Assembly (NCBI GenBank): GCA_027625915.1
Contig: JANTQA010000023.1
Span: 1,612,001 to 1,676,000, forward strand
Direction of reading: 5' to 3'
DNA from: Anaeramoeba flamelloides
Taxonomy: Eukaryota; Metamonada; Anaeramoebidae
Length of the DNA: 64,000 bases
Shown: positions 47,530-60,291 of the stretch, one piece after another
Layout of the letters: each line of letters opens with the position of its first letter
Numbering within the stretch: position 1 is the stretch's first letter
Translations under genes and position numbers: made by a program
The notes under the pieces: model-generated
The model's database searches: none
What the model was told of the DNA's origin: nothing
Seen by the model: the letters and a program-made list of their open reading frames with translations, nothing else

Positions 47530-47939
47530 TATAGTTAGAATGGCCTTAATAATTTCTATTGCTTTTTAGGGTCTTAAATTCATGGCTTTTCACGTTGAAC
47601 AAATATTACATATTATTGTTATTGAAAACAAATAAATTTACATTGTAAATAGTTTTTATAAAAAATACCTTTAATTTGAGTAGACCATGTTTTTTTAAAA
47701 AACTTTAAAACAATAAAATTATTATAAATTTTTTTAAAATTTCTTTTTTTTTTTCTTTTTTTCGATTAAAAAGTGTGTAATAAATGCTCGTCTGTTTGTC
47801 TGTTAGCTTTTTCAGAATTCAAAAGACTTGAGTAAATTTTGAGATTTTTTACTATTCTTTTGAATTTTGTAAAACTATTTTTAGGTTATTTTATTTTAAA
47901 AAATGAAAACCTCAAGAAAAGATACGCAATTTAACTTTT
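47530..47939. repeat. 3' flank of the PAQR gene with an H-family hairpin
   Basis: Contains one H hairpin at about 47805-47876 (GCTTTTTCAGAATTCAAAAG and CTATTCTTTTGAATTTTG). The rest is plain AT-rich 3' flank. Confidence 0.6.
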
Positions 47940-48540
47940 TCTTTTCAGCTATTTCCAAAAAAGTGTGGCAAATTTATTTTCAAATATATTTATTAAACTC
48001 AATCTTCGAAAAAATATTTAAATATTCAAAAACATTAACGACCATTTATTGATTTTTGAGAATAATTCAATTTGTTTCTTAGTATTGATATTACATAAAT
48101 AAAAGAGATATTAAAATTTCTGATCTTGATTTTATATGATATTTTTTAGGGACGAAAATTGCTATTTTTTATTTTCTTTTTGATCAAAAAAACATTTTCA
48201 TAACTTGTTTAATCTTGACAAAATTTTTAATAGAATTAAAAATATATAACTACATTTGGTTGTTTAAAAAATTATTTGCACCCTTTTCACATTTCCAGTT
48301 TTTTATTGAAATTGGTTGTAGATTGTTTTCACCAAAAAAAGTGCTATTTTTTTTTTTTTCATTTTTTGGAAATATTCCAACTAATATATTTTGAAATGAA
48401 TACCTTGGCCATTTATTCAATCGGGGTGAATATTAAACTTAATTCGGCATTGTCAATTAATGAATACTCCACTAGCAAAGATGTTTTTTATCAAAGGTAA
48501 AAAAAAAATACTCTTCTTTTTTGGAAATTTTTTATGTTAT
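47940..48540 (+). repeat. dispersed repeat R5, copy 3
   Basis: Closest relative of the copy at 41990-42735 (same order of AACGACCATTT, ATTACATAAATAAA, TTTTATATGATATTTTTTAG, TTGTTTTCACCAAAAAA, GCATTGTCAATTAATGAATA). An open frame of about 74 codons at 48276-48500 is not kept in the other copies. Confidence 0.7.
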
Positions 48541-49099
48541 TGTCCATACGGATATCAACTTATGCCAAGTAAGGTATTAGATAAAAAGGATATTCTGGAG
48601 ATGATCCATGTTTGTGATTTCAACATAGAACAAAACACAAAAAAACTCAAATCATAATTATTATAAAGGGAAATAACCAAATACACACATTTCCACTTTT
48701 AAGGAACAAACTGTGAACTAAATTTAAGGAAAAAAAAAAATCTCAAATTAAAGCACAACTATCTGATTCTAGAAAAATAATTTTTTTTTAAAAAATTCTA
48801 AAAAAAGTAACTTAATTTGGGATTTATTTGTACCTTAAATCCAGTTGAAATTTGGTACCTTAAAAGTTAAACCAACTTTATCTTTGAAAAACTATAGTTG
48901 CAATATAAAAAATAAAATTAAATTTTTACTCGTTTTTGTTCTTATTTGAATATTTACTTTTATTTATTGATTTTTTTTAAATTTTAAATATTTTGGTTAT
49001 CTGCTTTTATAAAGATGTCTTGCAGAATGTTTTTAAAAAATATTTTTCTTTGACAATTTTAAGAAAAGCTATCCAATGGGTTATAATCTTACCCACGTT
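48541..49099. other. AT-rich spacer
   Basis: Begins with a CATACGGATATCAACT motif that echoes repeat R4. Otherwise no feature was recognised. Confidence 0.45.
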
Positions 49100-49440
49100 A
49101 TAACAAAGCTATTTTTAAAAAATTTTGGCCAATTTATTTTAAAATATATTCATTAGACTCGATCTTCAAAAAAATATTTAAAAAAATTCTTTTTCAGTCA
49201 AAGACGAGCACTTTATAATGTTAATAGAAGCTGGTCTTTGGGGTTATCCCATATACTTCTCAAAATAATTTTTTCAATTTTTGGATCAAAATATTTTTTT
49301 GGAATTAAGTCAAATTTTTCTAATTTAGTAAAATTTTCCATTTTTTAGTTTTATTTTGTTTTTTTTCATTTTTTTTTTTTACTTTTTTTTATCTTTTTTT
49401 TTTTTTTTTTTAAAAAATAAATTTATTTTTTAAAAAAAAT
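49100..49440 (+). repeat. R5 fragment joined to R6
   Basis: About 49100-49195 resembles the beginning of R5 (TTTATTTTAAAATATATTCATTAGACTCGATCTTC-type order, spaced as in 47965-48010). The following 49200-49440 resembles 57295-57530 (CACTTTATAATGTTAATGG-like sequence, TTTTTGGATCAAAAT, T-rich tail). This suggests a mosaic. Confidence 0.5.
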
Positions 49441-49525
49441 GTTTAAAACTCCAAATTAACATTAAAAAAAGCAAGCCACTGTAATTTCCTTTAAAAAAAG
49501 GAATATTGATTTAATAAAAAATCTA

Positions 49526-50060
49526 AACCCCAATTCAAAATTTTTAACACACCAAAATTCAATTTGTGAAGAAAAAAACTTATTTAATCTATTCAAGAAG
49601 ATTTACCATTTTAGAAACATTCACTAATTGAAATGCTAACACTTCTTTATAAATTACAATACTCACAAAACAATAAATAAATAATTATCAATACAAATAA
49701 ATCAAGGGTGTGTTAAAAATTTTGGAGAGAGCAAAACAAAAAAAATACATTAGTAAATTTGTTTAAATTCTATTAGGATTATTGATCGATCAAAGGTTAG
49801 ATACTACCAACTAATTTTATTTGAGTTCTTCTATTTTGAACAACTTAACTTTAACCATAATATCAATGGTTCAGAAAAATTTTGATCCAACGAAACAAAT
49901 TACGTAATTCAAACAATGAAATGAAAAGAAAAACTAAAAGATGAAAAAATGATTTCCATATTTTAAAAAAATCAAAATTATCACCAATTTCAATGAAATT
50001 GTATTATTGTGATTGTTTGGAACGTTTTAGCTGTGTGGAAAATTTTGAATTTTAGTTTAA
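49526..50060 (+). repeat. dispersed repeat R1, copy 2
   Basis: Same length and order as 22771-23303, about 90 percent identical. The inner inverted pair is perfect here: CAAAATTTTTAACACACC at 49536-49553 and its exact complement at 49707-49724. Direct comparison of the two copies gives a good consensus of the element. Confidence 0.85.
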
Positions 50061-50619
50061 TTATCAACAATTTTAATTTTCTAAAGAAATTGAGAAATTT
50101 TGCACTTGACTTAATAATTATATCCTAAAAATTTTTTTAACATTAGAATTTTTTTGGAAAATTTATCGTTTGCTCATTTTATTTCTTTTATGTATACCAA
50201 CTCTAATCGGAAGTTTAATATTTCTCGTATTTCTAAACAATCATATGTTGGTTTTGATTCTTTATAAAGAAAAATGAATTTTTCATTTTTGGCTGGAACA
50301 CGTTGAGTGAAATTTAGTTTATAATGGTTAACATTTTTCAATAATTTCTCTCAGAAAATTTCAGTAAAATTCTATTAACACCCCCAACTCCTTTTACAAT
50401 TCAGCTGAATAAAATTTTTATTAATAACAAAAAAATAATTTTTTTCCACTTTTATTAATTTTAATAGTTCTTGTAAATTCAAATTTTAATAAAAATAATT
50501 TTTTGATTTTGATATGTTCCGATCTTTATAAAATTTCATGGTAATTTGTAATTTTATTAATTCAAAATTTGAAAGATTAATAAAATGATAAATTAAATAA
50601 TTCTTATGATCTATGAAAA
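50061..50619. other. AT-rich spacer
   Basis: No recognised feature. The right end is 3' flank of the LisH-WD40 gene. Confidence 0.45.
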
Positions 50620-53600
50620 TTAAAGTTCCCAAATGATTATTTTTTTGTCATAACCACATGAAACCAAAAAATATGAACCATCTTTTCTTTGTGCAATATC
50701 TATATCTCGTATTAACTTTGTATGCCCTTCAAGGCGACAAATAAGCTTCTCGTCATGTATATTCCAAACACAAATTGTTTTATCAATTTGGGATGTGGAG
50801 AAAACAAAGTAATTATTTGGGGACCAAAGTGTATGATATTGTGCAAACTTGTCGCTCATTGTACCATAAAAATTTCTTAATTGAATACTTGATTTATACA
50901 AATAGGTAATTATACGATCTTTATCTGTTGTGACTAATAAATATTTTTCATCGGGGCTTAACGAGAGATGCATTGCGCTAAAGGATACATGGTTATCTAA
51001 ATTTTCATTGAGATTAATTTTATCAACTTTTAAAGTTTCACAATTGATATAATATAAATTATTTTCGTTTCTTACAGCAACGATCATTTCTCTACTATTA
51101 TCGCCAAAAATTACATCTTGAATAGGATTTCGAAATGAAATTTTTTTTTTCAAACCAAATTTAAATTGGTATGGATTATTATTATTATTTTTTAATTCTT
51201 TTTCTTTTATCTTTTTGCTGGTTTCATTTTCATTAATTGTTTTTTTTTTTTGTTGAATTGTTTTCATTTTGCTGTTTGATGATTCATCATTAATTTTTTT
51301 TATTTGGTTATTTTCTTCACCTTCCTGTTCAATCTCAATCTCAATCTCAATTTCCTTTTCATTTTCGTTTACATTTTCCTTTTCCTTTCCCTTTTCCTTT
51401 TCCTTCTCCTCACCCCCTTTCACTGTCTTTTCTAAAACCTTTCCCTTCTCCTTTTTGATTTCTTGTTTCTTGTTTTCTTGTTTCTTGTTTTCTTGTTTCT
51501 TGTTTTCTTTTCCTTTTTTCGCAATTTTCTTTTTGCATTTTGATAATTGATATAAACATAATGAATTATCATAACTAGCAGAAGCGATCCAGTTACCATC
51601 TTTTGACCAATCAACAGAAATGACATATTTTGAATGTTTTTTAAATTTTTGGATTAGCTTTTTAGTTCTGAGGTTTAATATATATAAAAGGCCACCCATT
51701 GTTGAACAAACTAAAAAATCACCAGTTTTATCATAACAACATGTTAAAATACTTGAATCAAAAACATTTGAAAAGGTATGAACTATTTCACCATTTTCCA
51801 AGCTAGTAATTTTAAGTGTTTTATCTGTTGAGCCTGTGGCAATAAATTCTATTTATTGATAAAAAAATAAACAATTCAATAAAATATTGAAATAATTTTT
51901 AAAACATAAATTTGAGGTTAAATTCTATTAACTAAATATTTTAAACGTTACAGCTGTTAAATTTTCAAAGTAAAATTAAAATCAGTATTAATAATCAATT
52001 TGAAAATAAAATTGATTAAAATTATGGAGCGATAAATGCGCTGTATGGGCTAAAACGAGAAAAATAAAGAAAAATTTGGTTGATTGGATCAGTTAATTTT
52101 AAATATTTTTTTTTTCTCGTGGTTTGGATTCATGTCAAAACCTCTTATTCAATTATATGTATATTTCCAATTGATAATTTATTTCAATCATTTATCATTT
52201 CATTATTAATATCAAATTTATTAACAAACATTTGGGCATATGTAGCCAATGATTTGATTTTTTCTAAAAGAAAATGAGTAATAAAACTAAATAATAAAGG
52301 AGGTAATGTATCTACTTGGTAAACACCTATCCCTCTTTTGAATAATAATCAAGTTGAAATATTTTTATTATTACCTTTTTGATAAAAATTTTAATTGAAT
52401 AATTAAAGAATGATGTATATAACCAAAACAATTTTGGATATCTATTGTAACTATATACATTTTCTTTTTTATTTGTTTTTGTTCCAATTTTTTTTATATT
52501 TAAATAATAAATTTAAAACTAAAATTCTTGTCTCGAATTTTTTTTTCAATCCAAATTGTTTTTTTTGAAACTAAATCTCAAGATTCTTGGATTCCTGCCT
52601 ATAATAATTTTAAGAAAAAATCTTGGAAGTGTATTGTTTATTGGGATAGGTCTAGAATTAAATGGAAAACACATCATCTCCAGATTTATATATGAACAAT
52701 AGATATCTTTTTTTTTTTAAATAAAATCAATATTTTCAATTGATTTATCTTGAATTTAATTTAAAAAAGATTTTTTGGATTGTTTTTAAGAAAATTTTTA
52801 TAATTTAAATAAAATTCACCACTTTGATTTTTTATTGATTTATATTGTTTAGTGTTTTGTAAATCTTCAAACGATTTTTTTTTTTTTTTTTTTTGATAAT
52901 TTCCTCAATTTTTGCTTGTGAGAATATTTCTTTTTATTTCTAAATCAAATAATTTTTTTTTTATCTAAATTACATTTTTTAATAAAAGTCTTATATATTT
53001 TTTGGTTTTTTTCCTAATAGATTGAACAAATTAAAAAATGATTTTTCTAAATATCATTATTTAAAATAATTTGTTTTGGATGTTTCTCTTATCCGATTAA
53101 TTTTTTTCCAGAAGTTATAATTATTTTCAAATTCAATATTCATATATTCAATTAGTTTTCGGTATTTCTTATTATTTCTATCCTTAAATTTCTTTCATAA
53201 AAATTTTATTATCATAGACTATAGTAATCAAAAAGTATAACTTTAATTCTTTTTTTGGTATATTTAAAACCACTCTATCTTTTGTTATCAATTGCTTTTT
53301 AAACTTTTTGAATATAGAAACTGTTATTTGATAATTATTATTTTTAAAAAAGATTGAAAAAATTTTTTGAAAATTATGGATATCTTTTATACTAAAAAAG
53401 AGAAATTTTTTAATTTCCCAATTTTTATTAATATTAAATTGATTTAATATTGCGTTATGATCACTAATTGAATTTTTTTAATGAAATTAATTTATTTTTT
53501 TCAAAATTTGTGAAAAAATAAACTTCAAAAATTAATTCTTCTTTGAAAATTAAACTTTTATTAATTTTTTCACTTTTTTCAATAAACTTTTTGGAATCAA

Positions 53601-56025
53601 GTGAAATGCATTTTTTAATTATAATTATGACCGAAAACGAAAAGTATTTTCAATTAAAAAAAAGAAAACAAATTAACTTAAAAAGACGAAATTTATTTTT
53701 TTATTATCAATATAATAAATAAACACAATTAAGATCTTTTATATCGAGATCTGATAATTAGTTTTCTTGATCTCAAAAATTGTTAAATTTTTCAAGATAC
53801 TTTTAAAAATTGTTTTGTTAAACAAAAAAATTGGTTATTAGATAGTTTGGGAAAAGGTATTAATGTGATTATTAATTTTTTTTTTTTTTTGTTAATAATC
53901 CATTTTTTCATTTTTTTCCATTTTTTCCCTATGGCTGAATCTTCTTTATATTGGGAAGAAGAGTTACAAAGGAAAAAGATCAAGTGGTTACATGCTAATA
54001 CTGAGTCACTGAAACACGAAGGTATGAGTAACTTGAAAATAAAAAAACAAAAAAGCCAAAGGCAAAAATGTCCAAAGGTTTAAAGCTAAATCAGATCAAA
54101 AAAAGAAAAAAAGAAATTATAACAATTAAACAACCATCTCCAAATGAACATTCATGATCAATTATCAAATTAAATTAAATTAACCAAAAGTACCTTGGTT
54201 GTGATTTTGGGTCTTCTTAATTAAAGATAGTATTGGTTTTTTTTTTTGATTTTTTCCCAATCTCTTCTTAAAACGCTTTTTAAATTTTTTTCTTTTTTTC
54301 TTTTTCTTTTTTCTTTTTAATTTTTTGCTTTTTTCTTTTTAAACATAAAAAATTTTGGGTATGTCTTTTCCTTGAACAATTGTGAAATCTATGATTTTAC
54401 GCTTAAATCACCTTTGAGGAAATTTAAGTAAAAGCACATTTCGAGTGTAATATACACTTCTTCCATCAATAATAAAAAAAAAATAATCCATTTTTTCTTT
54501 TATTAGATTTATGTGATTATTGTGATGTCAATTAAAAAAGTTCTGATCTTTTTTTCCGAAACACTTTTTTTCCAAAATAGTAATATTTATAAGTGAGAGG
54601 ATTTGAGATCTCAAATTTTGAAAATTTTCTTGGATTTTGTGAGACTAATTTTAAAAAATATTGATAATAATGATCGGGTAATACAGACGGGTGGTATTTA
54701 TTTCTTTTTTTTTTTTAGATAATGTTTATCCTTTTATTAACAAAACAATTTATCAAAATTTGTCTTTTCCTTTCTGAAGTTTTGTGATTTTTTCTACTTA
54801 CACTTGAAATTTCAATGACAAAATGTTTCATCTAATCTTCTTGTAATTTTACCACAAATGTTTCAAACAAATAAATAGAAATTAGTTAATCTCTTATATT
54901 ATTCGAATGAGTGCTTTTTGTTGAGTGTACGAATAGACACTTTGTGTTTAAATGGCAATTCTTACTGATAAATTCAAAAAAATGTAAAAAAGTTTTTTAC
55001 TGTTATTCTCCAATTAATAAATGAAAATTTTGATTTCAATTTCTATAATGAAAATTCATTATTACTGCTACAATCAAATTAGCAGAGTAAAAATTTTGTC
55101 TCAAAAGTAAACTAAGGAAGTTTATATTTATTGTCGAAAAAAAATCATTTCAAAACGAAGGTTGTAAAGATCTTTGGGTTTTCTTTCAACCTATAAACAT
55201 AAAAATAGAATTTGGGATGTGAACCAAAAATTTTCATTTTTTTTTTAATTGGAAAATAATAGTAGTTCAAATTAGATCCCATTTGAAAAAAGTTAAAAAA
55301 CTAAAAAGTTTTCATCAAGTATTGATAAAAGGGTTGAACAAGTTAATAGAACAACTTGGTTTTGAGTTATAAAGTTTTATGTTTGAACAACTGTCATTTT
55401 CTGATTCATTAATAAAAATTTTTATTTCAAGTTCCCAAAACCATGTTTTAGAAATTGTTAGTTGAAAAATATCTAAACACTTTTCACTAAACCAATTATA
55501 GATGAAAATTTAGAGATTTAATTAAGCTCTTCCTTATTGAACCTGAGACATAGTAATTTATATTTTTTTTATATGAATCTTGCGGTATTCGAAAAGGACT
55601 GTAAAATGTAAGAAAAGGTTTTTTTCTTGAAAGCAAAAAGAGAAAAAAAAAAAAAAAAAAAAAAAAAAGTTACTTTTGTTTGGTGAAATTGAAACAGTCA
55701 AAATGTTTGTTGGGTGAATAGAAGAAAAAGTTTTGGAAACTTTCTTGGGGTATTTTTTTTCTAATAAATTATTAAACTCAAATTTCTCATTAAAGGATCG
55801 TTTTATTTTGTCTTCTTCATCCTCTTCTTTTTCCGTATTTAAAGAGTTCATAATTTTTTTAAGTTCACAACTCTCGTCCAACAGAAAAGAGAGTTCACTT
55901 GATCTTGTGAGGTTGTTTGGATCATAATCTTGTTTCGATTCTTTTTTCAGCATTGAAAGTGTTTGATTGAAACCACTTTCAGAAAGGAATTGTTGAATTA
56001 AGGAGATTTTATATTCAAAATCCAT
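50620..56025 (-). CDS. LisH and WD40-repeat protein
   Basis: Two exons on the minus strand: 56025-55674 and 51848-50620. The 3825-nt intron (GTAACT...AATAG) joins in phase, and the spliced frame of 1581 nt gives 526 residues. Exon 1 starts MDFEYKISLIQQFLSESGFN, a LisH dimerisation motif, then an acidic helix-rich linker and the first WD strand (IHPTNILTVSISPNK). Exon 2 completes that repeat (FIATGSTDKTLKITSLENG) and continues with further WD repeats (VISVDWSKDGNWIASASYDN, AMHLSLSPDEKYLLVTTDKD, HTLWSPNNYFVFSTSQIDKT, LIRDIDIAQ, GYDKKIIIWEL). A Lys/Glu/Asn-rich insertion of about 110 residues, including three KKQENKKQE-type units, separates the two halves of the propeller. LisH-WD40 proteins are usually scaffolds in ubiquitin-ligase, dynein or splicing complexes. 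I cannot assign this one to an orthologue. The join rests on phase plus the WD repeat being completed across it. Confidence 0.82.
52080..53640 (-). mobile_element. decayed LINE with APE-type endonuclease remnant, copy A
   Basis: Read on the minus strand, the family landmarks occur in order, in shifting frames with many stops. ISDHNAI (53448-53468) is the S-D-H-x-x-I end motif of an apurinic-type endonuclease. A linker with RKLIEYMNIEFENNYNFWKK follows, then SRPIPINNTLPR (about 52622-52657, RT fingers), IDIQNCFGYIHHSLI (about 52405-52452), GVYQVDTLPPLLFSF (about 52300-52345) and AQMFVNKFDI, where F/Y-A-D-D is expected. The upstream endonuclease part and the 3' tail were not located. It is old, inserted in an intron and in the same orientation as the host gene. 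Confidence 0.82.
53630..53830 (+). repeat. half-copy of foldback family R2
   Basis: TTTTCAATTAAAAAAAAG, GAAAACAAATTAACTT, and GATCTCAAAAATTGTTAAATT follow the order of the left arm of foldback B at 39720-39994. Confidence 0.5.
53931..54129 (+). CDS. possible small basic protein gene nested in an intron
   Basis: A stretch with clearly gene-like composition begins at the ATG at 53931 (MAESSLYWEEELQRKKIKWL, then HANTESLKHE). Read straight through, the frame ends at 54083. A 34-nt GT...AG segment (54022-54055) can be removed in phase; the protein then continues AKGKNVQRFKAKSDQKKKKR to a TAA at 54127, giving about 54 residues with a very basic tail. The spliced version looks more natural to me, but 34 nt is far shorter than other introns here. 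I do not recognise the family. It lies antisense inside the large intron of the LisH-WD40 gene. An RNA-binding or ribosome-related role would be a guess from charge only. Confidence 0.4.
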
Positions 56026-59000
56026 TTTTAATAAGAAAGAAAAAGATGAAAAAATGATTGATTTTGGGAATTTATGATATTTCTCAATCACACAAAGAGA
56101 AACACAACACTGATTGTCTTGAAAACAATTGAATTCCTTTATTTAATCAAAAGTGTTAAAATGGTTTTAACTGAATTATTAAATATTTATTACTTTTTTT
56201 ATTTTACTGGTTTTTGTAATATAAATGAGAAAAAATTTACTCTACATTTTGTAACTTACATCAAATAGAGTTCTGTACGAAGTAGGTTGTAATTTGTGTT
56301 CTGTATAGTTGTAATATTTAAATAAGAACGAACTGAATTTTTTTCCATTTGTTAGGCAAATACGAGTTGGTAATGGTTATATCTTTTTAGTTTTTTTTAC
56401 TAATCTGAATTCTTTTATATTGATAACAAAGTAAATATTTTAGATTTTCAATTATAAAAACAAGAGAAAGTTAATTTGAATGAAAAGAGAGATAACAATT
56501 ATGGTCATTAAATTCAGATTTGTAAAAAACTTATTTATAGAGAGAATTTTTGAGATTCTAAAAACTGAATTCAACTCCCAAAAAAATATTCTGATCCCTT
56601 TCCACCCATTAAAGTGCTGAGTTGATTTAATTATATACATTCAGATATGTATATATACACATACACACATATATTTACCCCGTACCTCAAATATCTTGAA
56701 TGCCTTTGAAATAAAATTTTCAATTTTTTTTGTTATAAAAGGATTATTAGATATAGAATTTTTAAAAAATTATCATAGAAAGAAAATTTTATAATTAAAA
56801 ATTGTATAGTTACATACAATAAAAAAATACCTCGAAGAAAAAATTTTTAACATTTGAAAAATTTTTCTTGGTTATTGTGATTTTATTAATTTTTCCATCG
56901 TAATTTTTCATCAAAATTTTGTTAATATATATATTAAAAGTTTGTTTACACATCAAAAAAATCTTATTTTTAATGATTAAAACACTTTATAATTTACTGT
57001 AAATTTTTTTGGGGGGTCTTTGCACCCAGTAATTAACTTTAATACTTTAATAAATATTTTATTATTACAAAAAATATATTTGAACATCAGATAGAAAATT
57101 TGTTTTATCTATTGATTATCATTCAATAGCAATATATATATTTGATGATAAATAATTATTTAATAAAAAAAAAATATAAATTAAATTAGAAAATAAATAA
57201 TATTTTTTTAATTATAAAATTTGGAAATTTTTTCAACAAGTATTTTTTTTACAAAAATATACAATTTGGGTAAATAAACTATTTTTCATAAATTTTGACT
57301 CACTTTATAATGTTAATGGGAGTTGTCTTAAGGGTTTATTCTAGTATTCTTAACAAAAAATAATTTCAAATTTTTGGATCAGAATCATTTTTTCTAATTT
57401 TTCAAATTTTAGTTTTGCTTTTTCAAATTTTTTTTTTCTTTTGTTTTTCTTTTTCTTTGTTTTTGAAAAATTTTTCTTTTTTTTTCTTTTTCTTTTTCTT
57501 TTTTTTTTTTTCAAAAGATCATGTGGAAAAATAAAAAAGATCTTCGAAAAGACAAATAATCACTAAGAAAATTGAGAATATGTAATGTCTTTGAAAATGG
57601 ATTAAATTATTCATAAAAAATATTGTTGTTCAACTTTTTTTCAGTGAAAGTTCAGTAATAAAAAATGGGTAATGCTCATTTCAAAAATTGTGACTCACTT
57701 TTTTTTTAGTTTTTGGTTTTATTTTTTTTAATTTTTTAATATATCAGGCTTTTATAGATTTAGAATGACTTAAAAGTGAATTACAAATCATATTTAGTTA
57801 TTAATTGTTCTTGAATACTAAAGGATAATTTTTTTTTTTTCAATTTATTATTTCAGGTGCGTCACAATTTTTGAAAAAGAGTTTAGATCAAGTCAGATTA
57901 AATTGTTTTATTTTTTTTTATTTTTCCTACTTTTTTTAATTTTTGGCTTTTTGAAATATAGACAAAAAATAACAATATTATTGAATAAGAGACAATAGGT
58001 ATCAAAAAAAAGTTTTCAAGATCTGTATTAATTAATATTGAAAAATTCAATTTTTGTAAATATATTATTCTAAATTTTACCAAATAACATAATTCAGAAA
58101 AAAATTTTTCTTGATTCCAAAGATTATTTTATAATATTGGAATAATATTGAAGAGTTATTTTTTATTTTATTTTAAATTTAGGTATAAATATTTTATGTA
58201 TTAAAAAAAAATATTTGATTTAATTCCAATGTAATAAATATAATTATTTTACAATTTTTATATTTTTTTTTTGGTTTTTCAATTATTTTTATATTACTTA
58301 AATTGAAGTTTTTTAAGAAATTATTCATATTTCAACTTTAATTTTGGCCTAAAGAAACGAATTAAAATTTTCTCTTGATTTAATATTTATTGAAAATTTA
58401 TCAAAAAAAAATGAAAATTTCTGAGTAATTTATATATTTATTTATTTTTTATATCATAAAATGAACAACTTTTTTTAAGAATTATTATTAAAAAATCAAT
58501 ACATTGAATTTTTAATTACTATTATTATAATAAAATTTCTTATTTAGAATTTTAATTAAAAAAAAAAATCTTCAAAGAAAATTTAAAAATGAATTATTAT
58601 AACTTTTTTTTTCCAATATCAGAAAAAAAAATACATTAACAAAACTACTTTATCTTTAAACTATTTTGATGTTTTGTATAAATTAAAATCTGAATTAAAG
58701 ACAAATTAGATAATTAATAGATTATCATCAATATCATATTAAAATATTTATTTTAATTTTGTAAAACAATTTAAAAAATCGGGGGTGATAATGTGTACAA
58801 ACCATTACTGTTTTATCAATAACAGAATAAAAATAACCACAAACACTATTTAAACAATCCCCAATTTTGATAAGCAAAAAATACGATTGAAATATAGGAT
58901 AAACATAAAATAATATCTAAATAGAACTAAAAAATAATAATTAATACCCTTCAAAGAAATTTAAAAAAATCTAAATTTGATAATAAGAACATTTCAAAAA

Positions 59001-60291
59001 AAAAGAAGGATGGACAAACTTTGGAAATAAAAACATTTGAAAAAAAAATCTTTAAAAAATTTTAACTTTTGTTTCCAAGAGTTCTAATAATATAGAAAAC
59101 TAAAAATATTTGGAAAGTATTTTTTAATTTTACATGATATATATTTACTTTATCTAAGAATTAACATATTACCAAAACTTCTTAATAAATTATTTCTCAA
59201 CATTTAAAAAAATCCTTTGATAAAATAAATAACGATAGTTTTTTTAATAATTATATCGAAAAATAAGTCCTTAATATTAAATAGCACTATTTTTTTCTGA
59301 TTAATCTTTTTAGAAATCTAGCTTTATAACTAAATTCTATTAACCTCTGTGATAAAATATTTTAGAATAAAAACAATCTCAACTTTTGAATATCAAAAAT
59401 ATTTTTTGAAATTACTGTGTACTTTTTTATTTTTTTTTTGAAAAATTGGGGTTGAGGAAAATTTGAAATCAAAGAATAAGTTAATATATGAAATTAGAAG
59501 ATTTTTCCAGAGAGTTTATCTTTTTTAAATAACTTTTTTTTAATTTTACCATTTAAAAATAAAAAAAACATTTGAAGACCAAATTAGTCACTTTTGTGAA
59601 AATAAAAATCCCATAATTTAGAATTTGTTTTAGTAAATGAGTTAAATTAGATATTGTATATAAAAATATACATAATTTCAACTTTGAATTCAAGGATTTT
59701 GGCAAAAAATGTTTTCAAGAAAAAGTTAAATGGAAACTTTATTTATTATTAATTTTTTCATTTTGTTTTTCTAATTTTTTTTAATTAAAGGTATTTGTTT
59801 AGTTTTCCATTTTTAGTGTTTTTTTGGGTCGTAGGTACATATACCGTAGAATTTTATTAGAGAATTATTAATACCACATATTGGATTTTATGAGAATAAA
59901 TTTAAACTTTTCTATTATTAGTAATATTTTAAGAACCAATAAAAACTTATTAGAATTTAAAAACAATTTAAAATAAGCTTACAACTCAGTATAAATTACA
60001 TAATTTTGTCATTCGTGATCTTTCTATTTTTTAAAAAAAGAAATATATAAAAAAATATTAATCATTTTTAATAATTTCCGTCCAATTAAAATCCAATACA
60101 AACTTGTTTTTCTTCTTTATTTTTTGTATGAAATTTATTGAAAAAAAAAAAACTTTTAGTATTATTTGGATTGTTGAATAAATAATGATAAATGCAAAAT
60201 ATTTTATTTTTTTAATTTTTATTGATAAACAAATTTTCATTTTTTTTTTTTACATTTAAAAAATTAAAAAACAATATGTATTTTTTTTTTC
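56026..60291. other. long AT-rich spacer
   Basis: No gene recognised in about 4.3 kb. It holds an R6 repeat copy (about 57295-57530) ending in a (CTTTTT)n-like pyrimidine tract (about 57460-57515), a short TATA/CACA tract near 56645-56672, and a GGGGGG run near 57011. Short reverse-strand frames show no signature. Confidence 0.45.
57295..57530 (+). repeat. dispersed repeat R6, copy
   Basis: CACTTTATAATGTTAATGGG, TTTTTGGATCAGAATCATTT and a T-rich tail match the order of 49205-49440 and, in part, 14046-14200. Confidence 0.55.

Larger units (their letters stand above)
51849..55673 (-). other. 3.8-kb intron of the LisH-WD40 gene
   Basis: It contains a decayed LINE (about 52080-53640), an R2 half-copy (about 53630-53830) and a possible small gene on the opposite strand (53931-54129). 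The rest, about 54130-55670, shows nothing recognisable apart from an A26 run next to the donor site. Confidence 0.65.

Noticed and set aside
48276-48657. Two open frames after the PAQR gene
   Set aside because: The first lies in an R5 repeat and is broken in the other copies. The second has no recognisable motif.
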